Assembly: GCF_958298935.1 (NCBI RefSeq)
Contig: NC_084934.1
Span: forward strand, 2,048,501 to 2,112,500
Source of the DNA: Phragmites australis
Taxonomy: Eukaryota; Streptophyta; Magnoliopsida; Poales; Poaceae
Direction: 5' to 3'
Length of the DNA stretch: 64,000 nucleotides
Part shown: piece by piece, positions 1 to 12,222 of the stretch
How the letters are laid out: the number at the start of each line of letters is the position of its first letter
Numbering within the stretch: the stretch's first letter is position 1
The notes under the pieces: generated by a model
Told to the model about the DNA's origin: nothing
The model's input: the letters and a program-made list of their open reading frames with translations, nothing else
Databases searched by the model: none
Program-made: the position numbers and the translations under genes

Positions 1-449
1 ATGGTATAAGGAGAATGCATGATCAAAAGTTTAGTAAAACATATGCGAGAACGTTGCCTAGCTCACAACTCACAACGCATTCTGCACAAGTGTCAATAGT
101 CATACCGTCGTCTGGTGGTCATACCACAGGCAATGCGACGATCAGACCGCTGCCTACCTGGCGGTCAGACCATTGGGAGTCTGGTGCCAGTAGCAGTTCG
201 CATCACCGCTTCCACACATGACGAAACTTTCTAACTATAAAAGCGATTCAATTCGTCAACCACGACCTTCACTTCAATACATCTCCGAATACAATAGACT
301 TAGGGGTATAATATAGCAAGTTTATACATATTAGCATGAAGAGGTAAAAAGAAACTTTAGTGGGTTGCTTAGTGATATTGACACCTTTTACTAACCCATG
401 TCTTAAGTGTTTTTAGACTACTTCATTAAACCAAGCTCTGATACCACGT
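1..449 (-). mobile_element. LTR retrotransposon internal region (5' start)
   Basis: This is the beginning of the internal region of a minus-strand LTR retrotransposon that continues beyond the left edge of the window. It directly follows the LTR at 450-3209 when read on the minus strand, separated from it by the primer-binding site. No clear gag or pol reading frame is visible in this short stretch. Family is most likely Ty3/gypsy, judging from LTR length and primer type, but that is inference. Confidence 0.75.
435..446 (-). other. Primer-binding site (initiator Met tRNA type)
   Basis: On the minus strand this reads TGGTATCAGAGC, the usual plant retrotransposon primer-binding site complementary to the 3' end of initiator methionine tRNA. 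It lies three bases beyond the LTR end at 450, exactly where reverse-transcription priming is expected. It fixes the orientation of the element as minus and identifies 450-3209 as its 5' LTR. Confidence 0.85.
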
Positions 450-2735
450 TGTTAGGAACCATCCAAATAGTATTCTAATTAATCATTGGGATAATTATTT
501 ACTTAATCATAACCACAATGATTAACCGGAATACCATCCCGGTAGTTCCGGCACGTGTTTTGTGCCTAAGATCGGAACACATGCCTTTCCGACATATAGC
601 ATCACAACAAAGCTTAAAAAAGAGAGAGTAATTAAATTATATTATAAGTTCTTAAGCATTCAACTATTTACAATAATTTACAACAAAAGATTAAAGAAAT
701 TGCGTGGCAGAAAAGTAACATCTATCAAAACCAAAAGCTATGTGATGCTATATGCCCTTAGGCTCCACCCAAAAGCACGCCAAACGAGTAGTTTGCACTA
801 CTCATTCCCGCCAGCTACATCAGCGGGCGTGAAGTAGCCAAACACGAGCTTCTCCTCATTGGTAGAACCTGAAAGAGCAGTGTGAGTACGAAGGTATTTG
901 CAAAACTTAATCCATAATAAGCACATATAATAGCCCGACTCTAAGGAGAATGCATTGAGGTATTAACAAGCGGCCATATGGTTAAGTAAATTTCATAAGT
1001 GAAATGCAACTTGACATACACATGTGAGCTTCTATATTTAACCATAGGTCTCATTCAATATCATAGTTATTACAAGAACATATGTAATTGGAACCATAAT
1101 AAGCATATCTGCAAACAGAACCAGCTCAACCATAACCCAACATGCCATACCACAACATCCCACATTCGTGACTCTACGACTGATGCAGATGGACATAAGC
1201 ATGCTCATGACCAAGAGCGCAGCAATTTGAATTTACACCCTGCAGGGGTACAACTTTACCTACACGAACCGGGTCCATCATCTTGGCCTCCGAGACAACA
1301 TTTCTCATACCCAAAATTACCCACTTGCACATACCCCCTATGGCACTGAGGTTACCACAAGCATATCCCGGACACCTCTGACTCCCTGCCACCTTGCTTC
1401 TCCTTTATTTTTCTTACGCGTCATAGGGCCGGAAGGCAAGCGTCAACACAGCGTATGATACTCAGCTCATTTGTCCATTATCCAAATATGTGACGAAAAG
1501 TGCTAAAGCCAATGGCATCGACTGACGGTGCTTAAATGATGAAAACGGTCTATGGTATTCGGGCTCCTCTCAAGACCTACCCCTAGCACTACCCACATCT
1601 TGCCTCATCCTTACATCTCATATAGCCCACATCATTGTCATTGTGTTTCTAAACAATAAGTAAGCCCTAAGCTCGTGAACAACAGCTGAACAATTGCTCG
1701 ATTTCTACCGATGACTTAAGCATTGCTAAGCCTATCGGACAAACTTGTAAGTTAGACATCAACAATGTTATCAAGGCTACAAGGATATGGATAATCAACA
1801 ACTCAAGATAGAGGTAATGCAATTCATCAACATAGGTTTTACCCATCTAAACCCAACAATGGACTCACTACTCATACAAACATACATAAAACGTAATTTA
1901 TCAAGTTATACAATACGAGATCCAAAGTAGTATGTTGAGTATGTTTGGATGCTTGCCTTGCTGCTCTGGCGGTTGTCTGATACTCCCGACGCAACACTTA
2001 TAGCACTTCGATAGATTGGTGTTGCCTTCACTTGCTTGGACCGACAGCGTAACGCTCTCTAAACGAATCAAGAATGCATTACAAAAATAATCAAACAATG
2101 GAAAAGTGTGCATATGATGCTTGAAAATTAATAGAGCTCCGCGTTTTGAGAACATTTACAAAAGACCACCCAATGATTAGGGTTCCAAAGTTTAAAACTC
2201 CAGATAAGGCAACCTAAGTGCATATAGTTTTAAGTGGCTGGCGGTCAGATCGGTGTTAAAGCGGCAGTCAAACCACCGACGTGCAGAAGGTTTTGGCCTC
2301 TGGTGCCACTTTGCAGGCCCACCGGTGATGCCTTCGACCATGAAGGATACCAAAATACTCTATGGGACTAGTAGTGTGCTTCTAAAGTGATTTGGACTAT
2401 ATTCACCGAGCTAAACTCAAAATACCCAATGGATAAGCCCTAGGCTAGGTTGAACTTGGGTTCATACGACATGAGGATCGACTCGATCTTGGGAATGATG
2501 GGAAAAGGGTAGGGGATGGCTCACCTTAGTGTACAGAAACCTTCTATATGAGGGGATCACTCCGGGGAAACTCTGATTTGGAGATCGGGCTATGGGTTGG
2601 TTTGGGTCTTGAGGTGGATGAACTCGTGTGGAAACTTCACCGACGACGAGGGTGAAGGGGGTGGGCTCGAGGAAGCCTTCAAGGAGCTCAAGGAAGTCCC
2701 CTCCGTTGATCTCTGATCATCGTGGGTGTCGAGAT

Positions 2736-2803
<68 letters not shown>

Positions 2804-3209
2804 TATGGGTGAAGGAGTGAGTGAGAATGAGGGTGTGAGAGATAGTGAGTGAGAGAGGTTTAGCCGACTTGCTTAAGTGGAGTCTCTGCGCTGTGGCGGT
2901 CAGACCACGGGAAGTGTCGTTCGGACCATGGAAAGCCGACGTGGCAAGCCTATGTGGCTGTCCCCTAGAGGTCAGACCGTGGAGAATCCCAGTCAGATCA
3001 TGAGGGCTGTTGCTGAAAACTTGATTCTATTCCACTTTTTCTATTCTTTTTCATCTCCAAGGTATTTAGGGTTTTCCTAATGGACTCTAAACTACCTCCA
3101 AGTACTTTTGAAATAAGTTAAACTCAAATTATCAAACGAATATGCATAAACATAATTCCATGATAATTATGAATACTTAATCACGTGAATAACATTTTGG
3201 GACATGACA
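450..3209 (-). mobile_element. 5' LTR of a retrotransposon (2.76 kb)
   Basis: Long terminal repeat on the minus strand. On the plus strand it starts TGTTAGGAAC and ends GACATGACA, so both ends carry the TG...CA dinucleotides. A primer-binding site lies just outside the left end. The same family recurs at 19847-23211: the segments near 450-1100 and 19847-20380 align clearly, and a shared stretch about a teaching of trees in decay (TCGA-TTCTAC-GATGA-TTAAGC) is recognisable near 1700 and 21220. The LTR contains a CT microsatellite and several copies of a GGTCAGACC-like motif. No gene is carried; short open frames inside it are not credible proteins. The five bases following the right end are CTAGG. 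Confidence 0.75.
2738..2800. repeat. (TC)n microsatellite
   Basis: An uninterrupted CT/TC dinucleotide run of about 63 bases inside the LTR at 450-3209. It creates an artificial poly-Ser/Leu reading frame that I do not regard as a gene. Confidence 0.95.
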
Positions 3210-3669
3210 CTAGGTGTTGATTACCATGGATGGAGATCAACCCCTAGGGCCCCGATATCTTGACACAGAGGGAGTTGTGATGGGGGACTACTCCAAATTG
3301 GTTATCCGTAGATCTTCCCCCATCGACCAACACCCTTCGGACTTCAACCTCACCGATGGTGGTGATGACCAACGCGTCGGTATAGGGGAATTTACCCTCA
3401 TAGCATCATCATGGGTGAAAGTCACCGGGGCTTCAGCCCATCCGGGAATTTGGTGGTGGATGCTGGTGGCCCCAACATGGTTGACCCCTCATGCATAGTC
3501 TCACTATTGCCACTTTGAGGAGCCACCGGAAGGTCCTCCTCCTATTATGGTGAGGACTACTTGCCTAGAAATACCCCCCTTGTCGACGTGCTGCACCGTA
3601 GGCAACGGCGGTGGCAGAGGTAGAGCCAGCTGGGGATGGTTCGGCAAGGCCAGGTGGTCAGTCTGGTCA
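3210..3669 (-). pseudogene. Gypsy gag-pol relic, downstream part
   Basis: Minus-strand translation gives, across frames, a gag C-terminal style segment rich in proline followed by KGGISRQVVLTIIGGGPSGG and, further along, EAPVTFTHDDA. Such segments are typical of the gag-to-protease region of plant Ty3/gypsy elements (compare the family pattern of a Gly-Gly motif followed by an xAPVTF stretch). The relic is broken by stops and frameshifts. It is the continuation of the gag relic at 5869-6960, from which it is separated by a solo LTR insertion. Its further extent is lost at the LTR boundary at 3209. Confidence 0.55.
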
Positions 3670-3674
3670 CCTGC

Positions 3675-5863
3675 TGTAATACCGAATTTTTGGAGGAAAG
3701 AAATGAAAGGAATTTGACCGAATTTTGACTTTTTGATCCGTTGCTCGTATGGCCGATCGGAGACCGCGGTAGCGTTCATCTCGTCGAGACGAACCCATTT
3801 TGCTATTCATATGTCCGTTCCGAGCACTCTGGGGCCCGTAGCGAGCCCAATAAATCTAGACCGTTCGTTGTTTTGAAAAAAAAAAAGAGGGGATAAGTGC
3901 TGGATGGATCGGTCCTCAACCCGATCCATCCAGACTCTTCACGTCGTGTGCCGTCTCGCTCTCTCGCGAACACTCTCTCTCTCGTTTCTCTCTCTCCCGC
4001 CGCCGAATACTGCTGCCGCGCCGGCCGCCGCAGCCCGCCGCCGTGCCCCTGCCGCCGCCGCCGCGCCACCGGTCGCCGCCGCAGCTCAGCCGCCGGCCGA
4101 CCGCCTGCTCCGGCCGCCGTGCGCCGTGCCAGCTGCGCCGCCGCGCCCCTGCTGCGTCGCCGTGCGCGCGCGCCGCTGCGCCGCGCCCGCCGCCGCCGCC
4201 ACCGCCGGCCACCGCCGGCTGCCTCCCCCTCTCTCCCTCTGTGTTGCCGTGATAGCCCAGACGGCCGAAGCAAGCGACACAGAGGAAGAAGCCAGGAAGA
4301 AGAAGAAGGAAGAAAAGGAAAGGAAGAAAGAGAAAAGAAAAGAAAGAGAGAAAAGAAAAGAAAAAGAAAGAAAAGGAAAAAAAAAAAAAGAGGAAAAAGT
4401 TGGAAATTTCGGAATTTCATTGGATTCGTCGTCAAACTTTCGAAGGTGAATTCTCGGTAATTTCTGAACATTTGTAGTTGGATTAAATCAAATCAAACAA
4501 TTCCTGTCGTATCATTTCATGTGATCAATAGTCTGATTCGTTTTGATAATCGTTGTTGATTCGAAGATACGACATCTGAGTCGAAGTATTCAATTAATCG
4601 AAGCCAAGTATAATTAGTAAGAATTTTGGTTCGACTCTGAATTGGAAATAGAGTATCATTTCATGTGATACAGTTCTCTATTCAGTTGTCCGGAATATAG
4701 GCGAAGACGCGACGTTTTCAAGCGTAGAGTTGACACTTCATATTTTATGTGTTTTAAATGTGCTTTAGTTCTAATAGTATGCCTGTACAGGTGGTACTAT
4801 TTCCGGACGTTCTTGATCGAATTTTCTTCATCGTCGGTAAAGGCAAGTGAATGTATTGTATGACTATGCTTTAACCTAATATTAGGTTGCCTACATTCTT
4901 TAATTACAGTGCATTCATCTAATCTGAATGACTGATTCTGGGCTGAGTACTATGTTGTTTACGTTTCCAGAAGTTTACTCGATGATTGATTTATGAAGTG
5001 CAGTAGGCACGATATGCCATTCTGCAGTTGTTCACTAGTGTTGTATGCAATGTTTTTTTGAAGTCTCAAGCATATTCTGGAAGTTATGTTGGTTATGCTT
5101 GAAGCACGTCATACATATACGTCTCATGCATTGGAAGTTTGTCGTCGTCTTCTGGCCGCGACCGTACCGGTACAGTACCGTATGTCACCCGAGGAGGGGT
5201 ACGGTGCACACCCTTACGTTACCCGAGGAGGGGTAAGGGTGAGGAGAGCATGTCATGTGCATGGTTATGTCTTCTTGTGAAATTCAATGAATTATTCATA
5301 TCAAATCTTATTTCCTTTAGTTAGCGTGTATATAGATATATATGCGGCTCTGAAGGCTTATACCAACCGAATGTTAAAATGTTTAATGTTATCGTTGGAC
5401 TTGCTTAGTCATAATTGTTTCTCCTAGTGTTGGCGGTGTATTTCATTACTAGTTTCTATTTAGAATTGTTAGCACATTCAACTGTGGCTATATAGCTTTT
5501 TGTTAAAGTACCTTTCACTTGCTGAGATTTTTGAATCTCACCCGTGTTTTCTTTACAGGTATGTTTAGATGTTGACGTGCATTTTGGGGATGGATCTCGG
5601 TAGCTGCACACACTAACTTATCACGATGTCGATAGCTCAACCGGTGTATACAAGTGGTGTGTCTGATGGTCCGTCGTTTGTTTTTGTTTATGTTGTGGTA
5701 CGACGCTGGTAGCGTCGTGGCGGACTCTATATATATGCTGGTTATATCTGTTTCTGCCTGCCTGTGATATTTTTTTGGTCAGTTATACCTCTCCATAGAG
5801 GAAATACTGCCAAAATTTCCTTTTTTTTAATAAATAGGCTTGGTTGTAAAGTAGGGTGTTACA
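3675..5863 (+). mobile_element. Solo LTR with perfect 5-base target duplication
   Basis: The 2,189-base element starts TGTAATACCG and ends GGGTGTTACA, and is flanked on both sides by the same five bases, CCTGC (3670-3674 and 5864-5868). It holds no primer-binding site or coding region, so it is a solo LTR left by recombination between two LTRs. Inside are a very GC-rich GCC-repeat stretch (about 4010-4250), a purine-rich GAA/AAG stretch (about 4280-4400) and a short repeated CCCGAGGAGGGGTA motif near 5190-5240. Long open frames in the GC-rich part overlap on both strands and are compositional artefacts. Orientation is not certain; the AATAAATAGG near the right end suggests plus. Confidence 0.88.
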
Positions 5864-5868
5864 CCTGC

Positions 5869-6960
5869 TACCAGCCTACAACCTTCACGCTACTTGTCAC
5901 CGGCATCCTTCGGAAGGTGATGAGGGTTCAGAAATCTTCGGTGTTGTGGGAACGTCCTTTCCCATGTGAATGCACCAGCATCCCTCGTTTGACCATCGAT
6001 CTAGTGCACGTTGCCGCTCTAGGAAGGCTCCAGAGCATCCCCGGTCTCTCCCCCTGGAACGGGATGGGTTCGGAGCCCCTTGGGTTTGAGCGATGTTGTG
6101 AACACCACGCTGTTGCCATTGTCGGGGCCCTCACATCCTGGAGCCTTTGGCCTCCTCGGAGCCCCTCTTTGTCGACGAAGGTGGCGGGGCATGTGAGGAG
6201 CATGCTTGCGAGGTCCGCTTTTTGTGCCCAACGCCGGAGGCCATGGCGAGAAGTGCGGCCTCCCGATGGAGCCGCTCGTGCGTATTCCTCGAATTTGCAC
6301 ATGAGGATGCTCACTGAGTGCACCGGGCGTCGATGTAGCTGATCGAAGAGAGGTCCGGAGGTCAGGCCTTTGGTTGCGGCATCGATAACTGATGATTCTG
6401 AACTTGGTTTGGGTGAACCTCCGAAAGTATTGCCGAAGGGTCTCACTAGGTTGTTGTTTGATTGCATATGGGCTCTCCGAGGTCACTGGCTCGACGAAGG
6501 TACTCTGGAAGTTGTTGTAGTAGGAGTCTCTATATTGGGCCCAGGTATAGGTGGACTTGGGCTCAAGTGCCCAGAACCACCAGAGAGCTATCCCCTCTAA
6601 AGCGAGAAGAAACACTTGGCCATGATGGCATGCCTGCCTCTGTTGGCCTCGATGACGAGGGCGTATGCGTGTGAACTCCTACGAGTCCGAATCACCCTTG
6701 GATTTAGGTAGCTTGAGGGTCCAAAACCCGTCTGGGAAGGGTACGACATGTAGGTTCATCTGAAGGGAAGAGTCGGAGTAGATGAGCGAGGCCTCACGTC
6801 GATGGTCTTGAAGCCCTGCTGCCTACTGGTCAACCATGGACGACGTGTGATGATGGTGTGTCATGATGACGACGCCTTCGTTGGCCCTCGGAGCCCGAGC
6901 CGACGCAGCGTTGGCTGCTATGGGTGCCACAACGGCCATGCGGATATGTGGTTGTGAGCC
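5869..6960 (-). pseudogene. Gypsy gag relic, upstream part
   Basis: The minus strand encodes a recognisable retrotransposon gag core around 6350-6615: LALEGIALWWFWALEP, then WAQYRDSYYNNFQSTF, then a segment with SETLRQYFRRFTQTKFRI. This is the pattern of the plant gypsy gag domain (Retrotrans_gag), in which a hydrophobic LxGxA-W stretch is followed by W-L-x-F-NF and E-SL-x-Y--RF. Stops and frame changes occur before and after, so it is dead. It joins the relic at 3210-3669 if the solo LTR is removed. The N-terminal limit is indistinct; I see nothing gag-like beyond about 6960. Confidence 0.65.
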
Positions 6961-8069
6961 CATAGGGCCGTCTACAGCTCCTCCAACTGGGCCAAGAAAA
7001 CCACTACGTGTGCATGCTGGTCGGCTGCGCGGCTTGTGCGAGATAGAGTATAGATAGATAGAAGTGCCGCTAGTATCGATGGTTAGAAGTTTATCTTATT
7101 CTCTGATTAATGTGGGAATTCTCTCAGAGTATGTGATTAGTACAAGTATAGATAGATGATAATAAAAATATCAAAAAAATGTTCGGAAACATATCTAAAA
7201 CATCATGTTCTCGTGAGCTCCTGAAGCCAGCTCTCAAGTAGGCGACCTGGGTTCGAACCCAAGCGCTCACCCCTGCATGTGCTATCAACTCTCTGTTGCT
7301 GAGGGTGTGAGCCTCTATATTGAAAAAAAGTTCTCGTGAGCAAAAAAGAGTACCGCTAGTATCTCTGAAGGCATCGGGCACTCCAAGCGCTGCTGCTGAG
7401 GGCTCTAATCTGTGCAAGCGGGCTTCAGTTGGGTCTTGTAGATGGGCTGGGCTGTGGTTCACCTGCCCCATGCGGACGCGGTAGCAACTAGCAGAATTTT
7501 TTCAAATTTATTTATATATATGTTGCAACTAGCAAAGGAGAGTACGGCTGGCCCACATTCTAAGAGCTTATTTTCTTGGTTTTATTTTTCAGAACATAGT
7601 GTTCTATTCATTATAGCATCATCTAGGCAAATCGCCGGACACGACAGCCGATTCAAAATCCGGGGCATAATCCAACCATGCAGGCGACTTTCTCGAGTGA
7701 AAGAGAGTTTTGAGCACCTTCTCAACAAAAAAAAAAAAAAAACGACTTCGTTCCAGCCTCAGGAACAAAAACATCTCATGTTTCATAGTGTGCGATTGGA
7801 AAAAAAAAAAGAAATGACCATGAAGCAACGCAAGACTTGTAGAATACTGCTACATTTCCCATAAGTATACGTAGAATAATCCTCTCTAGGAAGAAAAAGG
7901 ATGGTCAACTTAAGAGGTACATATCCCACGACAGCAACCCATGGTTAATTATATCTAGATGATAAGGGCAATTTCATGCTTACATCGATAATCCTGCAGC
8001 TTGTGAAGCATGCACACATGTACAGTACTGTAAAATTTCTTACCAGTTTACTTGTAGCTTACCACGGGT
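6961..8069. other. Intergenic, downstream of lectin kinase 1
   Basis: No gene is supported here. The stretch from about 7480 to 8069 lies immediately 3' of the minus-strand lectin kinase and should contain its 3' UTR. A poly-A run near 7729-7742 and another near 7799-7810 are present on the plus strand. A GGTTCGAACCC motif near 7251 resembles a tRNA B box, but no A box or cloverleaf was found. Confidence 0.5.
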
Positions 8070-10091
8070 TCATCTCCCGCCTGAGATGCCGGTAAATGCG
8101 CCATCGCTCAATGTTGACGCATGCGACATGATGTGTGAGTCGAACCCTTCACTCGGCAGCAAGGCTTGGATACCAAAGCTAAGGCTTTCTGGCATTAGCT
8201 CTGGCAATTTCATGTCCCCATCCAGGTACTGCATGACCTGTCGCATGCTAGGCCTTGCATCAGGAACTGGGTGGGAGCATAGCAGCCCTAGCTTCAGCAC
8301 CAGGCTTGTCTGGTGAGTGTCAAACTCATCTTGTAGCCTAGGATCCACTGCCCTCGCTAGTAATCCTTTGTGCCATTGCTCGAGCACCCAATCAACCAAC
8401 ATCGATACTCCATTGTCGACCTGTTTGGTCTGTTCAACAGGTCTCCGCCCACAGGTGACCTCAAGAAGAAACACCCCGAATGCAAACACGTCGGTGAGAG
8501 GGGATGCTCTGCCTGTCCGTGCCAACTCCGGTGCTAGGTAGCCCATGGTGCCAACAACATGTGTGGTTTGTGGGTCGATGCCGTGGTCATACAACTTCGC
8601 TAGACCGAAGTCACCGAGTCGGGCATTCATCTCGGCGTCGAGGAGCACGTTGCTTGCCTTGATATCTCGGTGGATGACAACTTGATCCCACTCCTCGTGA
8701 AGGTAAAGCACACCTGAGGCGATGCCTTTGATTATGTGAAATCTATGCACCCAGTTCAAAGACGGCTTGCCATCTTGTTCGTACAAATACTTGTCAAGGC
8801 TTCCATTTGACATGTATTCATAAACCAAGAGAAGTTCACCTCTTCTCCGACAATAGCCAAGCAGTGGCACTAGGTTGCGATGTCGTAGGCGGCCAATACT
8901 AACAACCTCGGCAATGAACTCTTTCATACCTTGCCTTGAATCATGAGACACCCTCTTCACTGCAACCTCCAACTTGGACGATGGAAGCACCCCTCTGTAC
9001 ACCCTCCCGAACCCCCCTACACCAAGCAGGTACTTGTCCTTGAAACCTTGTGTTGCTCTGAACAGATCCTTGTAGGAGAACCGATGTGGCCCAAACTCGA
9101 TCTCCCAATCTTCCCGCAGCTCGGCAAACCTCGATCGTCTCCGCATAAATTGGAGGATGGCAACACCTATCGCAAGAACGAATATCCCAGTCGCTATTGG
9201 TAGAAATGTTTCCATGAGCATGGAAGAATGTTTCTTTGGACCCTCGCCAGGTAGCTTTGGTAGCTTGGTTACATCAATGGCTGGAGCAGGTTGGTTCATA
9301 CCAAAGCTCCAACCGAGCACATAGTGTTGTGAATCGATGTTCCCCGTTGTGGACGAGAAGCCGACATATGCCTCATCTGTGAGCACTATAGATAGGTTGT
9401 AGGTTGTTGAGAGGAGTGGCCTAATGGGTTTGGACATCTTGAGAGGAGCAATGGTCACACTTATCTTGGTGGTCTCTTCATCATAATCTACCCATACTTT
9501 CATCGCCTCATGGCTATTTAGTGTGATATTTCGAAAATCACCTTGGCTGTCCTCATAGTAGCCGGTGTAGTAGGATTCAGCTGAGAGGATGCTGTTAACA
9601 TCGATGCCGATGTGGTTGTCGTTGATGTCCTGGAACTCGCTGTTTTGGATGGTATCAAGCTCGACGGCGAAGATATGGTTGCTTGCGTTGCCGTTGCTCT
9701 GGCGGTTGAAGATTCCTAGTAACCCCCTCGTCCCCGTGGCAGAGAGGTTCTTGGTCGGGCAAACAAGGAAGGCCATGCCCTGCGAGCTCAAGTTGGGGTA
9801 GATGGAGAGGATGGCGAACACGAAGGAGACGGAGAAGGACTGCACTGCACCGCCGGGTGCCTTGCGGAAGCGCAGCGGGTCAGGGTGGAACGCGTGACCT
9901 TTGTCCTGCCCGTTGCCGTCGGTCAGCCGGAGGAGGCCGCTCGGTGTGACGGTCGCCATGCCATCGAGGCTGAGGTTGGCACCGGCGAACCCGGTGTAGG
10001 TGAATGGTCCGTCGCCATCACTCGTGGTTGCAAGGTTGAGGCCAAGGAACAGTGATGATAGAAGCAGCTGCAAGGACGCTGAGCGCTTCAT
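8070..10091 (-). CDS. L-type lectin receptor-like kinase (copy 1)
   Basis: Predicted plasma-membrane receptor kinase of the L-type (legume-lectin) LecRK family, 673 aa, encoded by a single exon as is usual for the family. A signal peptide covers about residues 1-24. The legume-lectin domain spans about 28-266 and keeps the AVELDT and NDNHIGID segments that hold metal and sugar ligands in lectins. One membrane segment lies near 297-316, followed by RRR and the FGPHRFSY lead-in to the kinase domain. The kinase has GVGGFGRVY (357-365), VAVK with Lys379, HRDIKASN (His474-Asp476), DFG (Asp494) and the APE motif, so it is an apparently active RD kinase. I start at the ATG at 10091; an in-frame GTG four codons upstream has no merit. 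It is divergent from the paralogue at 40586-42610. In this family the ectodomain senses extracellular signals in defence and development; the ligand here is unknown. Confidence 0.95.
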   Translation of the reverse strand: MKRSASLQLLLSSLFLGLNLATTSDGDGPFTYTGFAGANLSLDGMATVTPSGLLRLTDGNGQDKGHAFHPDPLRFRKAPGGAVQSFSVSFVFAILSIYPNLSSQGMAFLVCPTKNLSATGTRGLLGIFNRQSNGNASNHIFAVELDTIQNSEFQDINDNHIGIDVNSILSAESYYTGYYEDSQGDFRNITLNSHEAMKVWVDYDEETTKISVTIAPLKMSKPIRPLLSTTYNLSIVLTDEAYVGFSSTTGNIDSQHYVLGWSFGMNQPAPAIDVTKLPKLPGEGPKKHSSMLMETFLPIATGIFVLAIGVAILQFMRRRSRFAELREDWEIEFGPHRFSYKDLFRATQGFKDKYLLGVGGFGRVYRGVLPSSKLEVAVKRVSHDSRQGMKEFIAEVVSIGRLRHRNLVPLLGYCRRRGELLLVYEYMSNGSLDKYLYEQDGKPSLNWVHRFHIIKGIASGVLYLHEEWDQVVIHRDIKASNVLLDAEMNARLGDFGLAKLYDHGIDPQTTHVVGTMGYLAPELARTGRASPLTDVFAFGVFLLEVTCGRRPVEQTKQVDNGVSMLVDWVLEQWHKGLLARAVDPRLQDEFDTHQTSLVLKLGLLCSHPVPDARPSMRQVMQYLDGDMKLPELMPESLSFGIQALLPSEGFDSHIMSHASTLSDGAFTGISGGR

Positions 10092-10163
10092 GTTAGGCTT
10101 CACTACTCCAGCTAGGTAGCAAGCCTATTTGATTTGTAACACGAAGGATCGACAGAAGCTGAA

Positions 10164-10171
10164 TACATATA
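10164..10171 (-). promoter_or_regulatory. Candidate TATA box for lectin kinase 1
   Basis: The minus strand reads TATATGTA about 75 bases upstream of the ATG at 10091, a reasonable distance for a short 5' UTR. No other TATA-like site lies closer in a suitable place. Assignment is by motif and spacing only. Confidence 0.4.
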
Positions 10172-10186
10172 CTTGTATTGAAGCTG

Positions 10187-10846
10187 TTACGGTGGAGTCT
10201 AGCTTACAGGTGCAGGGAGAGTTAGATTTTGAAAATAACTGAACTTTTGTTACTTTTCAGTCACTTCTTTAACCACTGGATCAAACATCCAACAGCTCTC
10301 ACATAGTACTGCAATTTTAAGCTACGTAGTCGGAATTTTTTAGGTGATTGAGTGGTAAGAAATTTTCAGGCAAATGAAATCGTATAGATCTAAGTAGAAA
10401 ATTGCTTTTTAACTCTGAAACTTCAAATAAAAAAGAACCGAACAAGTAGCCCGTAGCCATAGCCCATAGATGAGGTGCGCCATGCCTTGTTAGCTGGGCA
10501 CGGCGACGCAGACATGAGAATCAATGTAGATAAATGGACAAAGAAATTAATTGAGGGTTTTCCTCGTGGGCATGTTTCTAGTACCAAGTTGCTCTATCAC
10601 TTTTGATGGGGCCCTTGAAACTGAAAGATTGGCATCCTGCAGCATGTCTTGTGCAGAACATTGCGAGTACCTTCTGATGGTGGGAACATTGTTGTCAAGG
10701 CTTAAGACAGAGCAGTTTGCAAGTTGTGAAGCGAGGTGACAGCCCTCTTGTTGGAAAAAACAGGCAAGGGTCAGTCATGTGTGTTCCATAATGCTGTTAG
10801 CAACTTAGCATTGCAGTGGGTTTGCCTGAGTTGTGCGGAAGACAAA
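10187..10846. repeat. Upstream-region repeat, copy A
   Basis: About 660 bases immediately upstream of lectin kinase 1 that recur in the same orientation at 13168-13827. Long matching stretches include CTCTGAAACTTCAAATAAAA / CTCTGAAACATGAAATAAAA, AATTAATTGAGGGTTT and GTTTGCAAGTTGTGAAGCGA. The two copies differ by scattered substitutions and small indels, so the duplication is not recent. Copy A excludes the candidate TATA box, which lies just outside its left edge. Confidence 0.85.
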
Positions 10847-10889
10847 CAATGAACAACAACGCAGGTATTTTGTAACATCGAGGCATTTA

Positions 10890-11043
10890 GGGCTTGTTTG
10901 ATTGGAAGGCAAAGCCAACCATACTAAAATTTGATGATACCTAAACAGTTTGATTGCCATTTGGAGGTGCTAAATTTAGCATAGCCTATGATTTGGCAAG
11001 ATTCTTGACATATTTTTGGTAAAAGTGTGGGTGGAAAAAATAA
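10890..11043. mobile_element. Partial Tourist-like MITE
   Basis: After TTA (887-889) the sequence GGGCTTGTTTGATTGG begins, the terminal pattern of PIF/Harbinger Tourist-like MITEs in grasses (usual form GGGCTTGTTTGGTT), followed by a typical AGCCAACCATACTAAAA interior. The matching right terminus (AACCAAACAxGCCC) is missing, because the sequence runs into CACTA subterminal repeats near 11044. Confidence 0.5.
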
Positions 11044-12102
11044 TTATCCTCAATAGGTGACTGGTTATCATTGCTAGTTCGGCTAGAACCGATAGTGATA
11101 ACCTCCAACGACCAATTAATCATTAAGGTCGTATGAACCGGCAAGTGGTACCACTTATTATTGTCAGTTCATGTCACCAACTAGCGGTGATGTATTTCTG
11201 TCAATTGGTAACATGAATCGACCATGATAATGTAGTATCATTGTCGTTGTTTTGTTTCAAACTGGCAATGATAATTGTATAGTATAAAAGCCTATGATCC
11301 TCTTCCCTAAGCCCGAGCTGAACAGAAGGAGTTTTGTTCTTCCATTGCCAACAATCATTTGTCACGACTTGGTGTTTGGAGGCTTCAAAATTTAGAGGAA
11401 TTCACGTGCCCTAGGTGCTCCAAGGTTGATAACCTGATTTACCTTTCATTTGTAGTTAGCTTTACTTACTAAATTGCTCTAGGTTTTGAAAGTAGGCATT
11501 CTTTCATGGCGAAGGATTTTTAAGGACCTAGAGCTTTAATTTAGGAAATAGATTGCAATTACCTCATTATACATGCATGGAGATTGCTTAGATCAAGATC
11601 TAGCTTCAGTTTAAGGTTTAGATCTAGTTCCATTCTATTTTATGGTGGATGAGCTCATAAGAGGGATTTGTTTTTTTATTGAGATTGTTCATATAGTTAA
11701 TAATATAGCTAGGTTATAGCTATCTAGATATATGAGTTACCTAGATCGTTTAGATGAATTTACGTTAGCTAGATATGAGCATATTTTTAATTCTAATCAA
11801 GTAGCATTACATATTTTATTATCATTAATTAATTTGGTGAATTTAGATAATTAATAAAATATTGTGTGAACAAGTATTAATTATTAAAATTATTTTTAAA
11901 ATTGTGATTGTTCATATGAAATTTAGATAGATTAGTTACATTGATCTTTTAAATGTATTTACCCCTGAGTATATTAATTTTAATTATCTAGAATTATATT
12001 CTTATTTGATGTTTATTATTTTAATAGATTTTAAATAATGAATAAAGAATTATATGATAATTTATTGATTTACTAAAATTTAGTTGTTATAATTAATTGT
12101 AG

Positions 12103-12222
12103 ATGGATCAAAGATGGATGTACGATGCAGATCGTCGCTCCCTAGAGTTCATTAACAACATGACTGCTTTTCTGAGAGCGGCCATGGAATACAAGCACTA
12201 CCACAAAAAGGGTGATCACTAC
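12103..12222 (+). pseudogene. TNP2-type transposase N-terminal fragment
   Basis: The frame starts MDQRWMYDADRRSLEFINN and continues for about 40 codons. This is the beginning of the transposase-associated domain of plant CACTA TNP2 proteins, whose typical start is MD-x-x-WMY followed by a conserved Tyr/Phe-I and a hydrophobic F-x-x-AA stretch. It then runs directly into 3' subterminal repeats, so everything after the first 40 or so residues has been deleted. It sits inside the CACTA remnant at 11044-13096. Confidence 0.7.

Noticed and set aside
3803..4471. Long overlapping reading frames on both strands in the GC-rich region
   Set aside because: They lie inside a solo LTR and consist of GCC-repeat-encoded Ala/Pro/Arg and GAA-encoded Lys/Glu runs; no domain and several frames are open at once.
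7190..7330. Possible tRNA-derived SINE (GGTTCGAACCC B-box-like motif)
   Set aside because: No convincing A box at the right spacing, no cloverleaf and no poly-A/T tail with target duplication.
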